Below are positions 34,429 to 43,571 of a stretch of DNA of 64,000 nucleotides, piece by piece. The translations under genes and the position numbers were made by a program. Origin of the DNA: Bacteroidaceae bacterium (lineage in GTDB: Bacteria > Bacteroidota > Bacteroidia > Bacteroidales > Bacteroidaceae); NCBI GenBank assembly GCA_900769465.1, contig CAAGGT010000230.1, positions 1 to 64,000 of the forward strand, given 5' to 3'. Position 1 is the stretch's first letter. Every line of letters begins with the position of its first letter. The notes beneath the pieces were generated by a model. That model was not told the DNA's origin. It ran no database searches and saw nothing but the letters and a program-made list of their open reading frames with translations.

Positions 34429-35127
34429 ATGAAAAACACAGGTTTCTTTAAATCGAATTTCTTTGTTGTTGTGGTGCTGTTTATAGCATTTGCGGCAAAG
34501 GTTGGGGCGCAGAATATACAATTGCATTATGACATTCGTCGCAACTGCGCTACATCTACAGTGGAGATGTTCCGTGCCGACAAATATGGTAGTACATTCT
34601 TCTTCATTGATATGGATTTTGCTCCAAAAGCCGTTGGTGCCTATGGTGAGATTTCGCGCGAATTATGTTTCTGGAAGGAAAGCAAGGTTAACTGGCTGTC
34701 GCTGCACATTGAGTACAATGCCGGTTTGAGCAACACGATCTCCTTTGACAATGCCTGGTTGGGTGGTCTGACCTATTCCGGCCATTCAAAGGACTGGAGC
34801 AAGACCTGGTCGCTGTCGGCTATGTACAAGGTGATTCCGGGTAATGCACAGATGCACAACTTTCAGATAACGGGCGTGTGGAACCTTGATTTCTTTGACC
34901 ACTGGCTCTCGTTCAACGGCTTTGCCGATTTCTGGCGCGAGGAGCGTGCTTGGCAGGGTACAAAGTATATCTTCATTGCCGAACCGCAACTGTGGGTGAA
35001 CCTGAATAAGATCAAAGGCTGTGAGAAATTTAATATGAGTATAGGTACCGAGGTGGAACTCTCGAACAACTTTGTTGTAAAGGGATTTGACGTGATGCCT
35101 ACTGTGGCTGTGAAATGGGGCTTCTGA
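34429..35127 (+). CDS. DUF5020 outer-membrane protein, Tsx-like
   Basis: From the ATG at 34429 the product has 232 residues with a signal peptide ending near KVGAQ. A 12-strand-like barrel pattern follows: NIQLHYDIRR, STFFFIDMDF, WLSLHIEYNAG, and the terminal FDVMPTVAVKWGF. DUF5020 proteins resemble the nucleoside channel Tsx of enteric bacteria. The frame upstream offers only a GTG at 34387, far from a signal peptide. The purine permease starts 35 bases downstream, which supports a nucleoside or nucleobase uptake role. Confidence 0.85.
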   Translation: MKNTGFFKSNFFVVVVLFIAFAAKVGAQNIQLHYDIRRNCATSTVEMFRADKYGSTFFFIDMDFAPKAVGAYGEISRELCFWKESKVNWLSLHIEYNAGLSNTISFDNAWLGGLTYSGHSKDWSKTWSLSAMYKVIPGNAQMHNFQITGVWNLDFFDHWLSFNGFADFWREERAWQGTKYIFIAEPQLWVNLNKIKGCEKFNMSIGTEVELSNNFVVKGFDVMPTVAVKWGF

Positions 35128-35162
35128 TGAAACAATTAAAACTGCAAAATAATTAAACGACA

Positions 35163-36464
35163 ATGGAATTTTTAAAGAAGATGTTCGGGTTTGACCCGAG
35201 CAAGACAACTATCCGCACCGAGGTGTTGGCTGGTATCACGACATTCGTTACTATGTCGTACATTCTTGCCGTAAACCCCGATATATTCAGCAGTATCGAG
35301 GGTATGCCAGGCGGTGCGGTGTTTACAGCTACTGCGTTGGCTGCAATAGTGGGATGTATTGCAATGGCTGTGTGGGGCAAGTTGCCTTTCGGCTTGGCTC
35401 CTGGTATGGGATTGAATGCGTTCTTTGTGTACACGGTGTGTCTGAGTATGGGCTACAGTTGGCAGTTTGCCCTGACTGCGGTGTTCATTGAGGGTCTGCT
35501 GTTCATTTTGATGACCGTGACCAACATACGTGAGGCTATTGTGAATGCAATACCGGTGAATATGCGCTACGCCATTGGTGGCGGTATAGGTCTTTTCATA
35601 GCTTTCATAGGCTTGAAGAATGGCGGTGTAATAGTTGACAACGATGCTACATTTGTTGGCTTGGGCGACGTAACATCGGGTACTGCACTGCTCACAGTAA
35701 TAGGTCTTTTGATTACCTGTTTCCTTTATATAAAGAAGGTGCAGGGTGCAATGCTCATCGGCATCCTGCTTACAACGTTCATTGGTATTCCAATGGGTAT
35801 TACCAAACTCAATGGTGTAGTCTCTTTGCCGCACTCGCTTGAACCTATATTCTGCCAGTTTGAATTAGAGAATATATTCACTCTGGACATGCTTGTTGTG
35901 GTGTTTACATTTCTCTTCATTGATATGTTTGACACTGTGGGTACGCTTATCGGTGTTTGTACAAAGGCAGACATGGTAGACAAAAAGACCGGTAGGATTC
36001 CTCGCTTGAAAGAGGCTTTCATGGCCGATGCCATTGCAACAACCGTCGGTGCCATGTTGGGTACTTCAACAACTACTACATATGTTGAGAGTGCCTCCGG
36101 TGTTGCACAGGGTGGCCGTTCTGGTCTCACTGCATTTGTGATAGCCTGCTGTTTTGGCGTGACACTGTTCTTCTCGCCGCTGTTCCTTGCCATCCCTTCG
36201 GCTGCGACAGCACCTGTGCTTGTGCTGGTTGGATTGCTGATGTTTGAGCCTGTGATAAAGATTGACATTACCGACTATTCAGAGTCAATCCCTGCATTCA
36301 TCTGTATGATTATGATGCCACTTTCTTATTCAATATCTGACGGTATCCTCACCGGTATGATTCTTTATGTTCTCTTGAATATGCTTTGCGGCAAGTTCAA
36401 GAAGATTACTCCGGTAATGTACATTCTGGCAACGCTGTTCATATTGAAATATATCTTCTTTTAA
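35163..36464 (+). CDS. NCS2-family purine permease (AzgA/PbuG-like)
   Basis: The 433-residue protein has 12-14 membrane segments and the NCS2/AzgA hallmarks: RTEVLAGITTFVTMSYILAVNP, GLAPGMGLNAFFVYTVC, IPVNMRYAIGGGIGLFIAFIGLKNGG, LFIDMFDTVGTLIGV and STTTTYVESASGVAQGGRSGLTA. These carriers bring hypoxanthine, guanine or adenine into the cell with protons. It shares a promoter with the Tsx-like barrel gene and ends at a strong terminator. Confidence 0.94.
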   Translation: MEFLKKMFGFDPSKTTIRTEVLAGITTFVTMSYILAVNPDIFSSIEGMPGGAVFTATALAAIVGCIAMAVWGKLPFGLAPGMGLNAFFVYTVCLSMGYSWQFALTAVFIEGLLFILMTVTNIREAIVNAIPVNMRYAIGGGIGLFIAFIGLKNGGVIVDNDATFVGLGDVTSGTALLTVIGLLITCFLYIKKVQGAMLIGILLTTFIGIPMGITKLNGVVSLPHSLEPIFCQFELENIFTLDMLVVVFTFLFIDMFDTVGTLIGVCTKADMVDKKTGRIPRLKEAFMADAIATTVGAMLGTSTTTTYVESASGVAQGGRSGLTAFVIACCFGVTLFFSPLFLAIPSAATAPVLVLVGLLMFEPVIKIDITDYSESIPAFICMIMMPLSYSISDGILTGMILYVLLNMLCGKFKKITPVMYILATLFILKYIFF

Positions 36465-36480
36465 ACAAGAGTCTGTTACA

Positions 36481-36520
36481 TGAAAAAAATCCGCAGGGCA
36501 CACCCTGCGGATTTTTTTCA
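36481..36520. terminator. Bidirectional terminator between the purine permease and GH20 genes
   Basis: Perfect 18-bp stem with a CACA loop (36481-36498 and 36503-36520), starting with seven A and ending with seven T around a CCGCAGGG core. Confidence 0.93.
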
Positions 36521-36539
36521 TGTTGGTCTGCAACAGTCT

Positions 36540-38522
36540 TTATTTGCTGCTGTTTGTGACCTTCAGGTTTGTTACCTTGCTGTTGAAGTTACCGGCCTTC
36601 TCGAGCGGGAATACGAGTGTGCGAACGTAGTACATCTTGTCCTTGCCGCCCTCGTTGTGGTAGATTGTCTGCTTGTCGAGTGTCTCAACGAGCTTGCCGT
36701 TCACGTATAGCTTTGTCTCGCTCTCGTTACCGCAGATTGTTACCTGTGCCTTCTCACCCGGATAGAAACGGAAGTTGAAGGTGTTGAGGTATCCGTCGCG
36801 TGAGAATCCCAGCTTACCCTGTGCAGGGTCGGCAAGGTAGAACAGTGCGTCACGTGACTCAAAGAGGATAGTACCGTTCTGTTCGTTGTTGTACTCAATG
36901 TCGAATGATACGCTGTAGTCGAAACCAATCTCTCTGATACCTGTCTTCTTTACAAGGTTTGCGCCGGCTGCAACATTGGTTAGCTCAAGGATTGTACGCT
37001 TCTCGCCGCTAAAACGGCCTGCGATGTTCACGCCGGGAGCATCGCTCAAGGTAAGGCGAGCCTTGTTGAATTCCTCGAATGGAACGGTGGGTTTGGCGCC
37101 TGTCCACATCTTCACAGCCATTGTCTGCATTGCAGGGAATACGCGGTAGTGAATATCCTTGCAGCTGATGCCGTTGCCTGCGTGGTCGTTCCAAACAGCG
37201 AATGAACCGCCCTTTATCTGTGGGTGCTTCTCGGGGAATGTCTGGTTGCCGATGATGGCCGGTGTCCAGCTGTTGTATAGATAGTTGCAGTTGAGGTAGT
37301 CATAGTAGTAACCTGCTGCAGGGACAATGTATGTATAGCCGTCGGGGATACTGATGACATCGTAACCGAGGTTAATCATGTCTGTGGGGTCGGCATAGCC
37401 GTTGTACCACTCATACATCAATACGTTCTCAACCTTTACCGGGGTGTTGCCCTTTGCGTGTGTCAATGCGCCCCAAACGCAAGCCTGCTTGCCGTATTTT
37501 TCGGCCTCGCGGATGCAGTGGTCTGTGAAGTAACGGAATTTCTCTACAACAGCTGTGTCACGGTTAGAGTACTCGTCGGTACCTACGTGGAAACGCGGGC
37601 CACGGAAAACAGGTTCTTCTCCACCGAGGTACTCCATGAAGAGTGAATCGACGAATGTGTATGTGGCTGGATTGAAGAGGTCGAGGTGGTCAAGACCGTA
37701 CTCCTTGCTGCCCAGCTCGGGGCGGTAGTGTACGAATGCCAATGAGTGGGCGGGGACATCGAACTCAGGGATTATTTCGACACCTACGAGTTCTGCATGC
37801 TTCTGCAGCTCGATGAACTCCTCCTTTGTGTAGTAGCCGTCGCGTGATGCAAGTCCGGGGAAGAAATCGCTCTCCAGACGGAAACCCGATGGAGTCTTTG
37901 CCCAATCGTGGTTGAAATATTGCTTGAAGGCATTGTCGTTGAGGTGGATGTGGAATGTGTTCATCTTGTAGTATGCCATGAAATCGACATACTCGTGCAG
38001 GAAATTGATGGGGATGAACTTGCGGCCGCAGTCGAGCATGAAGCTGCGCATCTCATAGTCGGGGTAGTCCACAATATTACCTTTTGGCAGAGTTTTGAGA
38101 TTGTTCTGCTCGGCAATCTGCATCAGTGTACGTGTTGCCCAGATAGCACCGCGCTTTGTTGTTGCTTCAATTTTTACATTGTCGCCTATTGTCAACTTGT
38201 AACCTTCGTTTCCAAGCTTTTTGTTGTTCTTGAGTGAAATGTAAATGTCGCCTTTTGATGCCTTGCCGGCTGTTATTTCCAGCTGGATGCCGGTTACCTT
38301 GAAGTAATCAAAGACCAGCAACTGTGCAACGCTTGCAAGCTCGGGCTGTGATTTGGGATAGACAATCTTTGTTGCCTCTGTGATTGTGAACTCGCCTGTC
38401 GCGCCAACCCATTCACGCAGCTCGGGGATGACAAAAGGCTTTGCATTCTTGTTCTGCGCATTGACCTGCGGTGTAAGGCACAGCAACAATGCTGTGAGCA
38501 AAAGTGAAAGATGTTTTTTCAT
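36540..38522 (-). CDS. GH20 beta-N-acetylhexosaminidase
   Basis: The 660-residue protein (ATG at 38522, signal peptide ending near VNAQ) has the GH20 N-terminal alpha/beta domain (about 25-150) and a TIM barrel. The barrel carries MRSFMLDCGRKFIPINFLHEYVDFMAYYKMNTFHIHLND, EIIPEFDVPAHS and the catalytic pair D316-E317 in HVGTDEYSN. Substrate-assisted retention through the N-acetyl group is the family mechanism. A C-terminal beta-sandwich of about 120 residues follows (DYSVSFDIEYN, TKLYVNGKLVE). It releases terminal GlcNAc or GalNAc from host or dietary glycans, in the periplasm or at the surface. The longer frame to 38639 has no export signal at its start. Confidence 0.93.
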   Translation of the reverse strand: MKKHLSLLLTALLLCLTPQVNAQNKNAKPFVIPELREWVGATGEFTITEATKIVYPKSQPELASVAQLLVFDYFKVTGIQLEITAGKASKGDIYISLKNNKKLGNEGYKLTIGDNVKIEATTKRGAIWATRTLMQIAEQNNLKTLPKGNIVDYPDYEMRSFMLDCGRKFIPINFLHEYVDFMAYYKMNTFHIHLNDNAFKQYFNHDWAKTPSGFRLESDFFPGLASRDGYYTKEEFIELQKHAELVGVEIIPEFDVPAHSLAFVHYRPELGSKEYGLDHLDLFNPATYTFVDSLFMEYLGGEEPVFRGPRFHVGTDEYSNRDTAVVEKFRYFTDHCIREAEKYGKQACVWGALTHAKGNTPVKVENVLMYEWYNGYADPTDMINLGYDVISIPDGYTYIVPAAGYYYDYLNCNYLYNSWTPAIIGNQTFPEKHPQIKGGSFAVWNDHAGNGISCKDIHYRVFPAMQTMAVKMWTGAKPTVPFEEFNKARLTLSDAPGVNIAGRFSGEKRTILELTNVAAGANLVKKTGIREIGFDYSVSFDIEYNNEQNGTILFESRDALFYLADPAQGKLGFSRDGYLNTFNFRFYPGEKAQVTICGNESETKLYVNGKLVETLDKQTIYHNEGGKDKMYYVRTLVFPLEKAGNFNSKVTNLKVTNSSK

Positions 38523-38790
38523 ATTAAAGTTATTATAGATTAAAATAGTTTGCACAATTTTTTTCAAAGGTAGTGAATATTCCCCAATGTGTGGTAAAAA
38601 GTGTGTGATAAAATGCAGGGACGGGTGAGCAAATTGCACTTTTTGGGCATGTTTGTGTAAAATGCGACTATTTTTTATAATAATTTGTCAAAATTGTACT
38701 ATCTTTGCACTCCGTTTGCGAAAATGGGCTGCAATTGAGCGCCCTTTTTGCGCCATAGAACCAAAAACACATTAAAACACAAGCAATATT

Positions 38791-40068
38791 ATGCCAAAAT
38801 TTTTCTTGTTGACGTTCTTTGCTTTGACATTGGTGAATGTCGCATCTGCACAGAACGAGAGAATAGGTAATGACAGGTTTTCACTTAAAGTGCAGCCTTT
38901 TGTAGGCGGTTATCTAAGCCCTAACGGTAATTTGGAGAAAATCAATCCATCGGCTCCTGCGGGTGTAAACTTCGGTTTTGAACTTCCATCTGATCAGCAG
39001 CGCCCCTGGCAGCAGTATCTTAACAATTCAACGTTTGGTGTCGGTGTTTCTTATGTTAACTTGGGCGACAAGGTAATGGGAACAGCAGTTTCGGTATACC
39101 CGTATATTATGCTCAATTGTGTGCGTACGAAACATTTTGAACTTGGTATAAAACTGGCTGCGGGTCTGGCATATTGCTCTGAAACTTATTGGACTAATAC
39201 CCAGACCGATAATCGTGATGATGTAACAGCTCACTTTACCTTCGGCTCTCATCTCAATGCTTATTTGAATGGCGGTGTGAACTTGAATTTCCCACTTACA
39301 CGCAACCTTACAATTAATGGCGAGGTTGGCTTTATCCATATGAGTAACGGTCGTATAATGGAACCGAATATGGGCGCAAATATTCTTTACGGTGGTGTGG
39401 GCTTGATTGCTACCGTTAATCCAGAGGAGGAGAAGGAACCAATCAAGTTCCCGGATTTGCCCTACCGTTGGAGCCTCAATGTGACATTGTCTGCCGGTAC
39501 TCAGTCGGCCGACCTCACAGACGGACGTAACTTCTTTATCAATACATTCCATCTCGGTGCCATATATAACGTTTGCAACTGGTATGGTATTGGTCTGGGT
39601 GCCGATGTGTTCTACAACGATGCCATTGGCGCAGAGACAAATCGTGGCCTGTTCCGCACCGATGTTGACTACAAGCAGTCGGACAAGATTCGTGCCGGTG
39701 TCAGCATCAACAATGAGTTGCAGTTCGGCCGTGTTACAGCAATGGTTGACTGGGGTGTATATCTCTACAACCCTGCGCGTAACTACTACAATCATGACCA
39801 TCCGATATATGGCCGTGGCAAGCGCCCGTTGTTCTACAAGATGCACTCTGCGGGTTCTGACGAGGCTTGGCATTATATCCGTTTTGGTGTGAAGTGTCGT
39901 GTGTGGGATAATATATATGTGCAGGCATTGGCAAAAACGCATATGCACATTGCCGAGCTGATTGAGTTTGGTATTGGTTACAACATTCCTTTCGTGAGCA
40001 AGAGCAAGCGCTGCAACAGCAAAGATGTGATTTTTCATAACCGCAAAGGTTGGTGGAATAACTATTGA
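38791..40068 (+). CDS. PagL-like acyloxyacyl hydrolase family barrel, duplicated
   Basis: The 425-residue protein has a signal peptide (FFLLTFFALTLVNVASAQ) and two similar barrel halves. The first contains FIHMSNGRIMEPNMGAN with H183 and S185 in the spacing of the PagL lipid A 3-O-deacylase active site; the position of the catalytic glutamate is N197. The second ends KTHMHIAELIEFGIGYNIPF, keeping the histidine (384) but not the serine. PagL removes an acyl chain from lipid A in the outer membrane. Whether this copy is active is uncertain. TATCTTTG at 38700-38707 is a likely -7 element. Confidence 0.78.
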   Translation: MPKFFLLTFFALTLVNVASAQNERIGNDRFSLKVQPFVGGYLSPNGNLEKINPSAPAGVNFGFELPSDQQRPWQQYLNNSTFGVGVSYVNLGDKVMGTAVSVYPYIMLNCVRTKHFELGIKLAAGLAYCSETYWTNTQTDNRDDVTAHFTFGSHLNAYLNGGVNLNFPLTRNLTINGEVGFIHMSNGRIMEPNMGANILYGGVGLIATVNPEEEKEPIKFPDLPYRWSLNVTLSAGTQSADLTDGRNFFINTFHLGAIYNVCNWYGIGLGADVFYNDAIGAETNRGLFRTDVDYKQSDKIRAGVSINNELQFGRVTAMVDWGVYLYNPARNYYNHDHPIYGRGKRPLFYKMHSAGSDEAWHYIRFGVKCRVWDNIYVQALAKTHMHIAELIEFGIGYNIPFVSKSKRCNSKDVIFHNRKGWWNNY

Positions 40069-40086
40069 TTGATGGGTTTTTAAGAT

Positions 40087-40133
40087 AACAAGATTGGCTT
40101 TCCAGTTCGTCGAACTGGAAAGCCAATCTTGTT
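40087..40133. terminator. Convergent terminator with a 23-bp perfect stem
   Basis: The arms at 40087-40109 and 40111-40133 pair without a mismatch around a single central T, with AACAAGATTGGC at the outer end. It separates the PagL-like gene (plus) from the methyltransferase gene (minus). Confidence 0.85.
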
Positions 40134-40168
40134 TGTGTGATATATGTTTTTGTTTGAACTTTTAAGCG

Positions 40169-40975
40169 TTATCTCTTCCTAACTCTCAGTTCCCAAAAGG
40201 CCACAGCCGCCGCAGCAGCGACGTTGAGCGAGTCGACATTGTGCGACATGGGTATGCGCACCACGTGAGTTGCTTTTGCAATGGTATCTGGTGGGAGCCC
40301 TTCACCCTCGGTGCCCATTATGATTGCCAGCTTGGGCAGTGTGGTGAGTGATGGGTGGTCAATGGGGATTGAGTTGTCGGTCAGTGCCATTGCTGCAGTG
40401 GCGAAGCCCATGTTGTGCAGCTGCTCTATGCCGCCATCGAGCCAACTCCAGGGTACAAGGAATACGCTGCCCATCGATACACGCACGGCGCGGCGGTTGA
40501 GCGGGTCGCACGAATTGCGGGTGAGTAATACGGCATCGATACCCAATGCCGTGGCTGAACGGAAGATTGCGCCGATGTTTGTCGTGTCAACGACACCGTC
40601 AATGACAACTATGCGGGTTGCGTTGCGGCAGATTTCCTCGATAGAGGGTTCTATCGGACGTCGCATGGCACATAGGACACCGCGTGTGAGAGTGTAACCT
40701 GTGAGCCGGGCAAGCAGCTCACGGCAGCCTGTGTAGACCGGAATGTGTGGATGCCGTTCAATGATTGTTGCAGCATCGCCTGTGATGTGTCTTTCCTCGC
40801 AAAGCATGGCAAGGGGTGTGTAGCCGATGTTGAGGGCTACATTGATGACTTTAGGGCTTTCGGCTATGAAGATGCCTTTGCCGGGTTCATATTCGCGGCG
40901 CAGTTGTGCCTCGGTGAGTGTGGCGAAGAGCTCGCATCCTGGGTGGTCAAGGGCTGTAATCTCAATAATGGGCAT
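40169..40975 (-). CDS. TrmH/SpoU-family RNA 2'-O-methyltransferase
   Basis: From the ATG at 40975 (MPIIEITALDHPG) the protein has 268 residues: an N-terminal substrate-binding part, then a SPOUT knot. The knot motifs are the motif 1 region VVIDGVVDTTNIGAIFRSATALGIDAVLL, IIMGTEGEGLP, and VRIPMSHNVDSLNVAAAAAVAFWE. These enzymes methylate a ribose 2'-OH in tRNA or 23S rRNA using S-adenosylmethionine; the site is not predictable here. In motif 1 the usual P-x-N-x-G is D-T-T-N-I-G, keeping the asparagine. An alternative ATG at 41026 would add a basic, unalignable 17-residue leader. Confidence 0.88.
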   Translation of the reverse strand: MPIIEITALDHPGCELFATLTEAQLRREYEPGKGIFIAESPKVINVALNIGYTPLAMLCEERHITGDAATIIERHPHIPVYTGCRELLARLTGYTLTRGVLCAMRRPIEPSIEEICRNATRIVVIDGVVDTTNIGAIFRSATALGIDAVLLTRNSCDPLNRRAVRVSMGSVFLVPWSWLDGGIEQLHNMGFATAAMALTDNSIPIDHPSLTTLPKLAIIMGTEGEGLPPDTIAKATHVVRIPMSHNVDSLNVAAAAAVAFWELRVRKR

Positions 40976-41052
40976 TCTTTTCTCTCTTTTGCTGCATTTT
41001 GTTGCAAATTTATTACTCTGCGACAAGCGGACAAATTTTCTGCTCCGATATT

Positions 41053-41085
41053 TTTGTTAAAAATAATATTTTTAAACTATCTTCG
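41053..41085 (+). promoter_or_regulatory. Promoter of the asparaginase operon
   Basis: TTTG (41053-41056), 21 bases, then TATCTTCG (41078-41085). It leaves an unusually long leader of about 130 bases before the ATG at 41221. Confidence 0.65.
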
Positions 41086-41220
41086 CGTTGCGATATGTTT
41101 ATGGAGTACACGATATTCCTGGTGTTCGCCGGTCATGGTTGTGAAAAAGTGTTGCAGGCTCAACATTTTTTTGACTGCATAGGTTATATTTGGTGGATTA
41201 CCATTTAAAATTTATAGATT

Positions 41221-42333
41221 ATGACAATGTTCAAACGTTTTGTGACAGTGGTTGCTGCTATGCTTCTGGTGGCAACGGTGGGTTTCGCGCATACAGCGGA
41301 GTTGCCAAAGGTATATATACTTGCTACGGGCGGAACAATCGCGGGCTCGGGCAGTTCGGCGACAAATTCGCAATATACTGCCGGACAGGTTGCCATAGGT
41401 ACACTCATTGATGCAGTGCCTGCAATAAAGGATGTTGCCCATATTGAGGGTGAGCAGGTTGTGAACATCGGTTCACAGGATATGGGCAATGCTGTGTGGC
41501 TTAAGTTGGCCGCAAGAGTCAATGAATTGCTGCATCGTAGCGATGTGGATGCGGTTGTGATTACTCACGGAACCGATACAATGGAGGAGACTGCCTTCTT
41601 CTTGAGCCTGGTGGTAAAGAGCGACAAGCCTGTGGTGCTTGTAGGTGCCATGCGCCCCTCTACAGCCATCAGTGCCGACGGTCCTGCCAATCTCTACAAT
41701 GCGGTAGTGGTGGCGGCTTCTGCTGCATCAAAGCATCGTGGCGTGCTTGTGTGTATGAACGGTAAGGTGTATGGCGCTGCCGATGTTACAAAGACCAATA
41801 CCACAAGCGTGGAGACTTTCCAGGCTCCCAATGCAGGCCCCGAGGGTTATGTGAACAATGGCGAGGTGTTCTATTACAGGCCGGTGACCGAGGATGGTGG
41901 AAAACGCCTACATTATGTCCACAAGGGTGCCGTATATACCGATACTCGCGAACTCTATTTTGATGTGAGTGGCCTGAAAGAACTGCCTAAAGTGGGTATC
42001 GCATATGGTTATTCCGATGCCGGTCGCGAGGTGGTGGATGCCATGGTATCCAAAGGCTACAAGGGTATTGTATATGCCGGCGTAGGCAACGGCAACATCC
42101 ACAAGAATGTGTTCCCGGCACTTGAGGAGGCACGTCATAAAGGTGTAGTGGTGGTACGTTCTTCGCGCGTGCCGACAGGTGCTACAACGCTTGATGCCGA
42201 GGTCGATGATGCCAAGTATGGTTTTGTGGCTTCGTGGGGGCTCAATCCACAGAAGGCGCGCATATTGCTGATGCTTGCGCTTACAAAGACTCACGATTGG
42301 AAAAAGATTCAGGAATATTTCAATAATTTCTAA
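41221..42333 (+). CDS. ansB: L-asparaginase type II, periplasmic
   Basis: The 370-residue enzyme splits asparagine to aspartate and ammonia. It has a signal peptide (FVTVVAAMLLVATVGFAHTAE) and both active-site signatures: YILATGGTIAGSG with the nucleophile threonine, and VVITHGTDTMEETAFF with the Thr-Asp pair. Then come GAMRPSTAISADGPANLYNAV and SSRVPTGATT. Export marks it as the high-affinity type II form. The porin gene follows after 11 bases and the C4-dicarboxylate carrier after that, so its product aspartate is probably taken up and used in fumarate respiration. Confidence 0.95.
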   Translation: MTMFKRFVTVVAAMLLVATVGFAHTAELPKVYILATGGTIAGSGSSATNSQYTAGQVAIGTLIDAVPAIKDVAHIEGEQVVNIGSQDMGNAVWLKLAARVNELLHRSDVDAVVITHGTDTMEETAFFLSLVVKSDKPVVLVGAMRPSTAISADGPANLYNAVVVAASAASKHRGVLVCMNGKVYGAADVTKTNTTSVETFQAPNAGPEGYVNNGEVFYYRPVTEDGGKRLHYVHKGAVYTDTRELYFDVSGLKELPKVGIAYGYSDAGREVVDAMVSKGYKGIVYAGVGNGNIHKNVFPALEEARHKGVVVVRSSRVPTGATTLDAEVDDAKYGFVASWGLNPQKARILLMLALTKTHDWKKIQEYFNNF

Positions 42334-42344
42334 AACAATTACTT

Positions 42345-43559
42345 ATGAAAATGAGAAACATGGCATTTGTGCTTCTGGTAATGGCTACCTGCATTGCTTC
42401 GGCGCAAGTGACCGCAGACAGTGCCTCTATGGGGGAGGGGGAGAAATCTCTCTTTGAGCGCATTGCAAAAATTGAGAAGAAGAGTGACAGGTTCAACCTG
42501 TATTTCAATATGCACTATGCCTTTGATGCCGATTTCAACCAGCCGGGAACGGGCGGGTTCAAACCCGGTGTCAAGGGTTTTGATCAGGGTTCATTCAATA
42601 TGCACCAGTTCAGGATTGAGGCAAAGGGTAGGGTTACCGATTGGCTTTCGTACCGTTGGCGACAGCGCCTGAACAGGAACAATGACGGTGGCGGAATGAT
42701 TGACAATCTGCCCAACTCAATTGATTTTGCGTGCCTGACATTTGCCCTAAACAAACATTTCTCAATCACCGCAGGTAAGCAGTGTGCCGCCTACGGTGGT
42801 TTTGAATATGACTTGAATCCCATTGAGATTTACCGTTACAGCGAGATGATTAACAATATGAGCAACTTCATGAGCGGTGTGATGCTTACATATGATATCA
42901 CCTCTGATCAGCAGCTTGCATTCCAGGTACTCGACAGCCGCAACGGCTCAATCGCGGATACCTATGGCGCGAATCTCGAGGCCAACAAGTTGCCGCTTGT
43001 GTATACGCTCAACTGGAATGCCAATATGTTCGGCGGTGCGTGGCAGACAAGATGGTCGGCTTCGGTAATGGATGAGGTGCGCGGAAAATATATGTACTAT
43101 GTGGCTTTGGGTAACCAGTTCAATTTTTCGCCAAAGTGCAATATGTACATCGACCTTATGAGTTCTTACGAGGAACTTGACCGCAAGGGTATAATGACTT
43201 CAATGTTTGGCGGACAAAGCAACTTCAACGGCCACAATATGTCAAATACCCTGTACAATTCATTGGTTACAAAGGTGAACTGGCGTTTCCTGCCAAAGTG
43301 GAATTTCTTTGTCAAGGGTATGCTGGAGAGTGCTGCCATCTATCGTGGCGAGGATGGCATTGCCGATGGGAACTACCGTACGTCTATCAGTTATCTGACA
43401 GGTGTGGAGTTCTACCCGATGAAATCGAATCTCCGTCTTTTCCTCACTTATGTGGGACAGACACATCTCTTTACCGAGAGGGCAAAGGCTTTGGGTGCTG
43501 ATGATTTTTCAACCCAGAGACTCTCGCTCGGATTCATCTATCAGTTGCCGGTATTCTAA
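42345..43559 (+). CDS. OprO/OprP-like outer-membrane porin
   Basis: The 404-residue protein has a signal peptide ending near IASAQ and a short coiled segment (ERIAKIEKKSDRF). A barrel follows with typical OprO/P runs: FNLYFNMHYAFDADF, MHQFRIEAKGRVTDWLSYRWRQRL, HFSITAGKQ, and the C-terminal RLSLGFIYQLPVF ending in phenylalanine. It sits between the asparaginase and the C4-dicarboxylate carrier genes, 11 and 12 bases apart, so it probably lets anionic amino or dicarboxylic acids cross the outer membrane. Confidence 0.85.
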   Translation: MKMRNMAFVLLVMATCIASAQVTADSASMGEGEKSLFERIAKIEKKSDRFNLYFNMHYAFDADFNQPGTGGFKPGVKGFDQGSFNMHQFRIEAKGRVTDWLSYRWRQRLNRNNDGGGMIDNLPNSIDFACLTFALNKHFSITAGKQCAAYGGFEYDLNPIEIYRYSEMINNMSNFMSGVMLTYDITSDQQLAFQVLDSRNGSIADTYGANLEANKLPLVYTLNWNANMFGGAWQTRWSASVMDEVRGKYMYYVALGNQFNFSPKCNMYIDLMSSYEELDRKGIMTSMFGGQSNFNGHNMSNTLYNSLVTKVNWRFLPKWNFFVKGMLESAAIYRGEDGIADGNYRTSISYLTGVEFYPMKSNLRLFLTYVGQTHLFTERAKALGADDFSTQRLSLGFIYQLPVF

Positions 43560-43571
43560 TTCTTTATAGGT

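Noticed and set aside
38523..38639. Longer start of the GH20 gene at 38639
   Set aside because: The added residues lack an export signal, while the ATG at 38522 begins a typical signal peptide.
39028..40038. 336-codon minus-strand open frame over the PagL-like gene
   Set aside because: Its composition is that of an antisense shadow; the plus-strand product has a signal peptide and barrel pattern.
41095..41208. 37-codon frame in the asparaginase leader
   Set aside because: It begins at the predicted transcript start with no room for ribosome binding and has no recognisable features.
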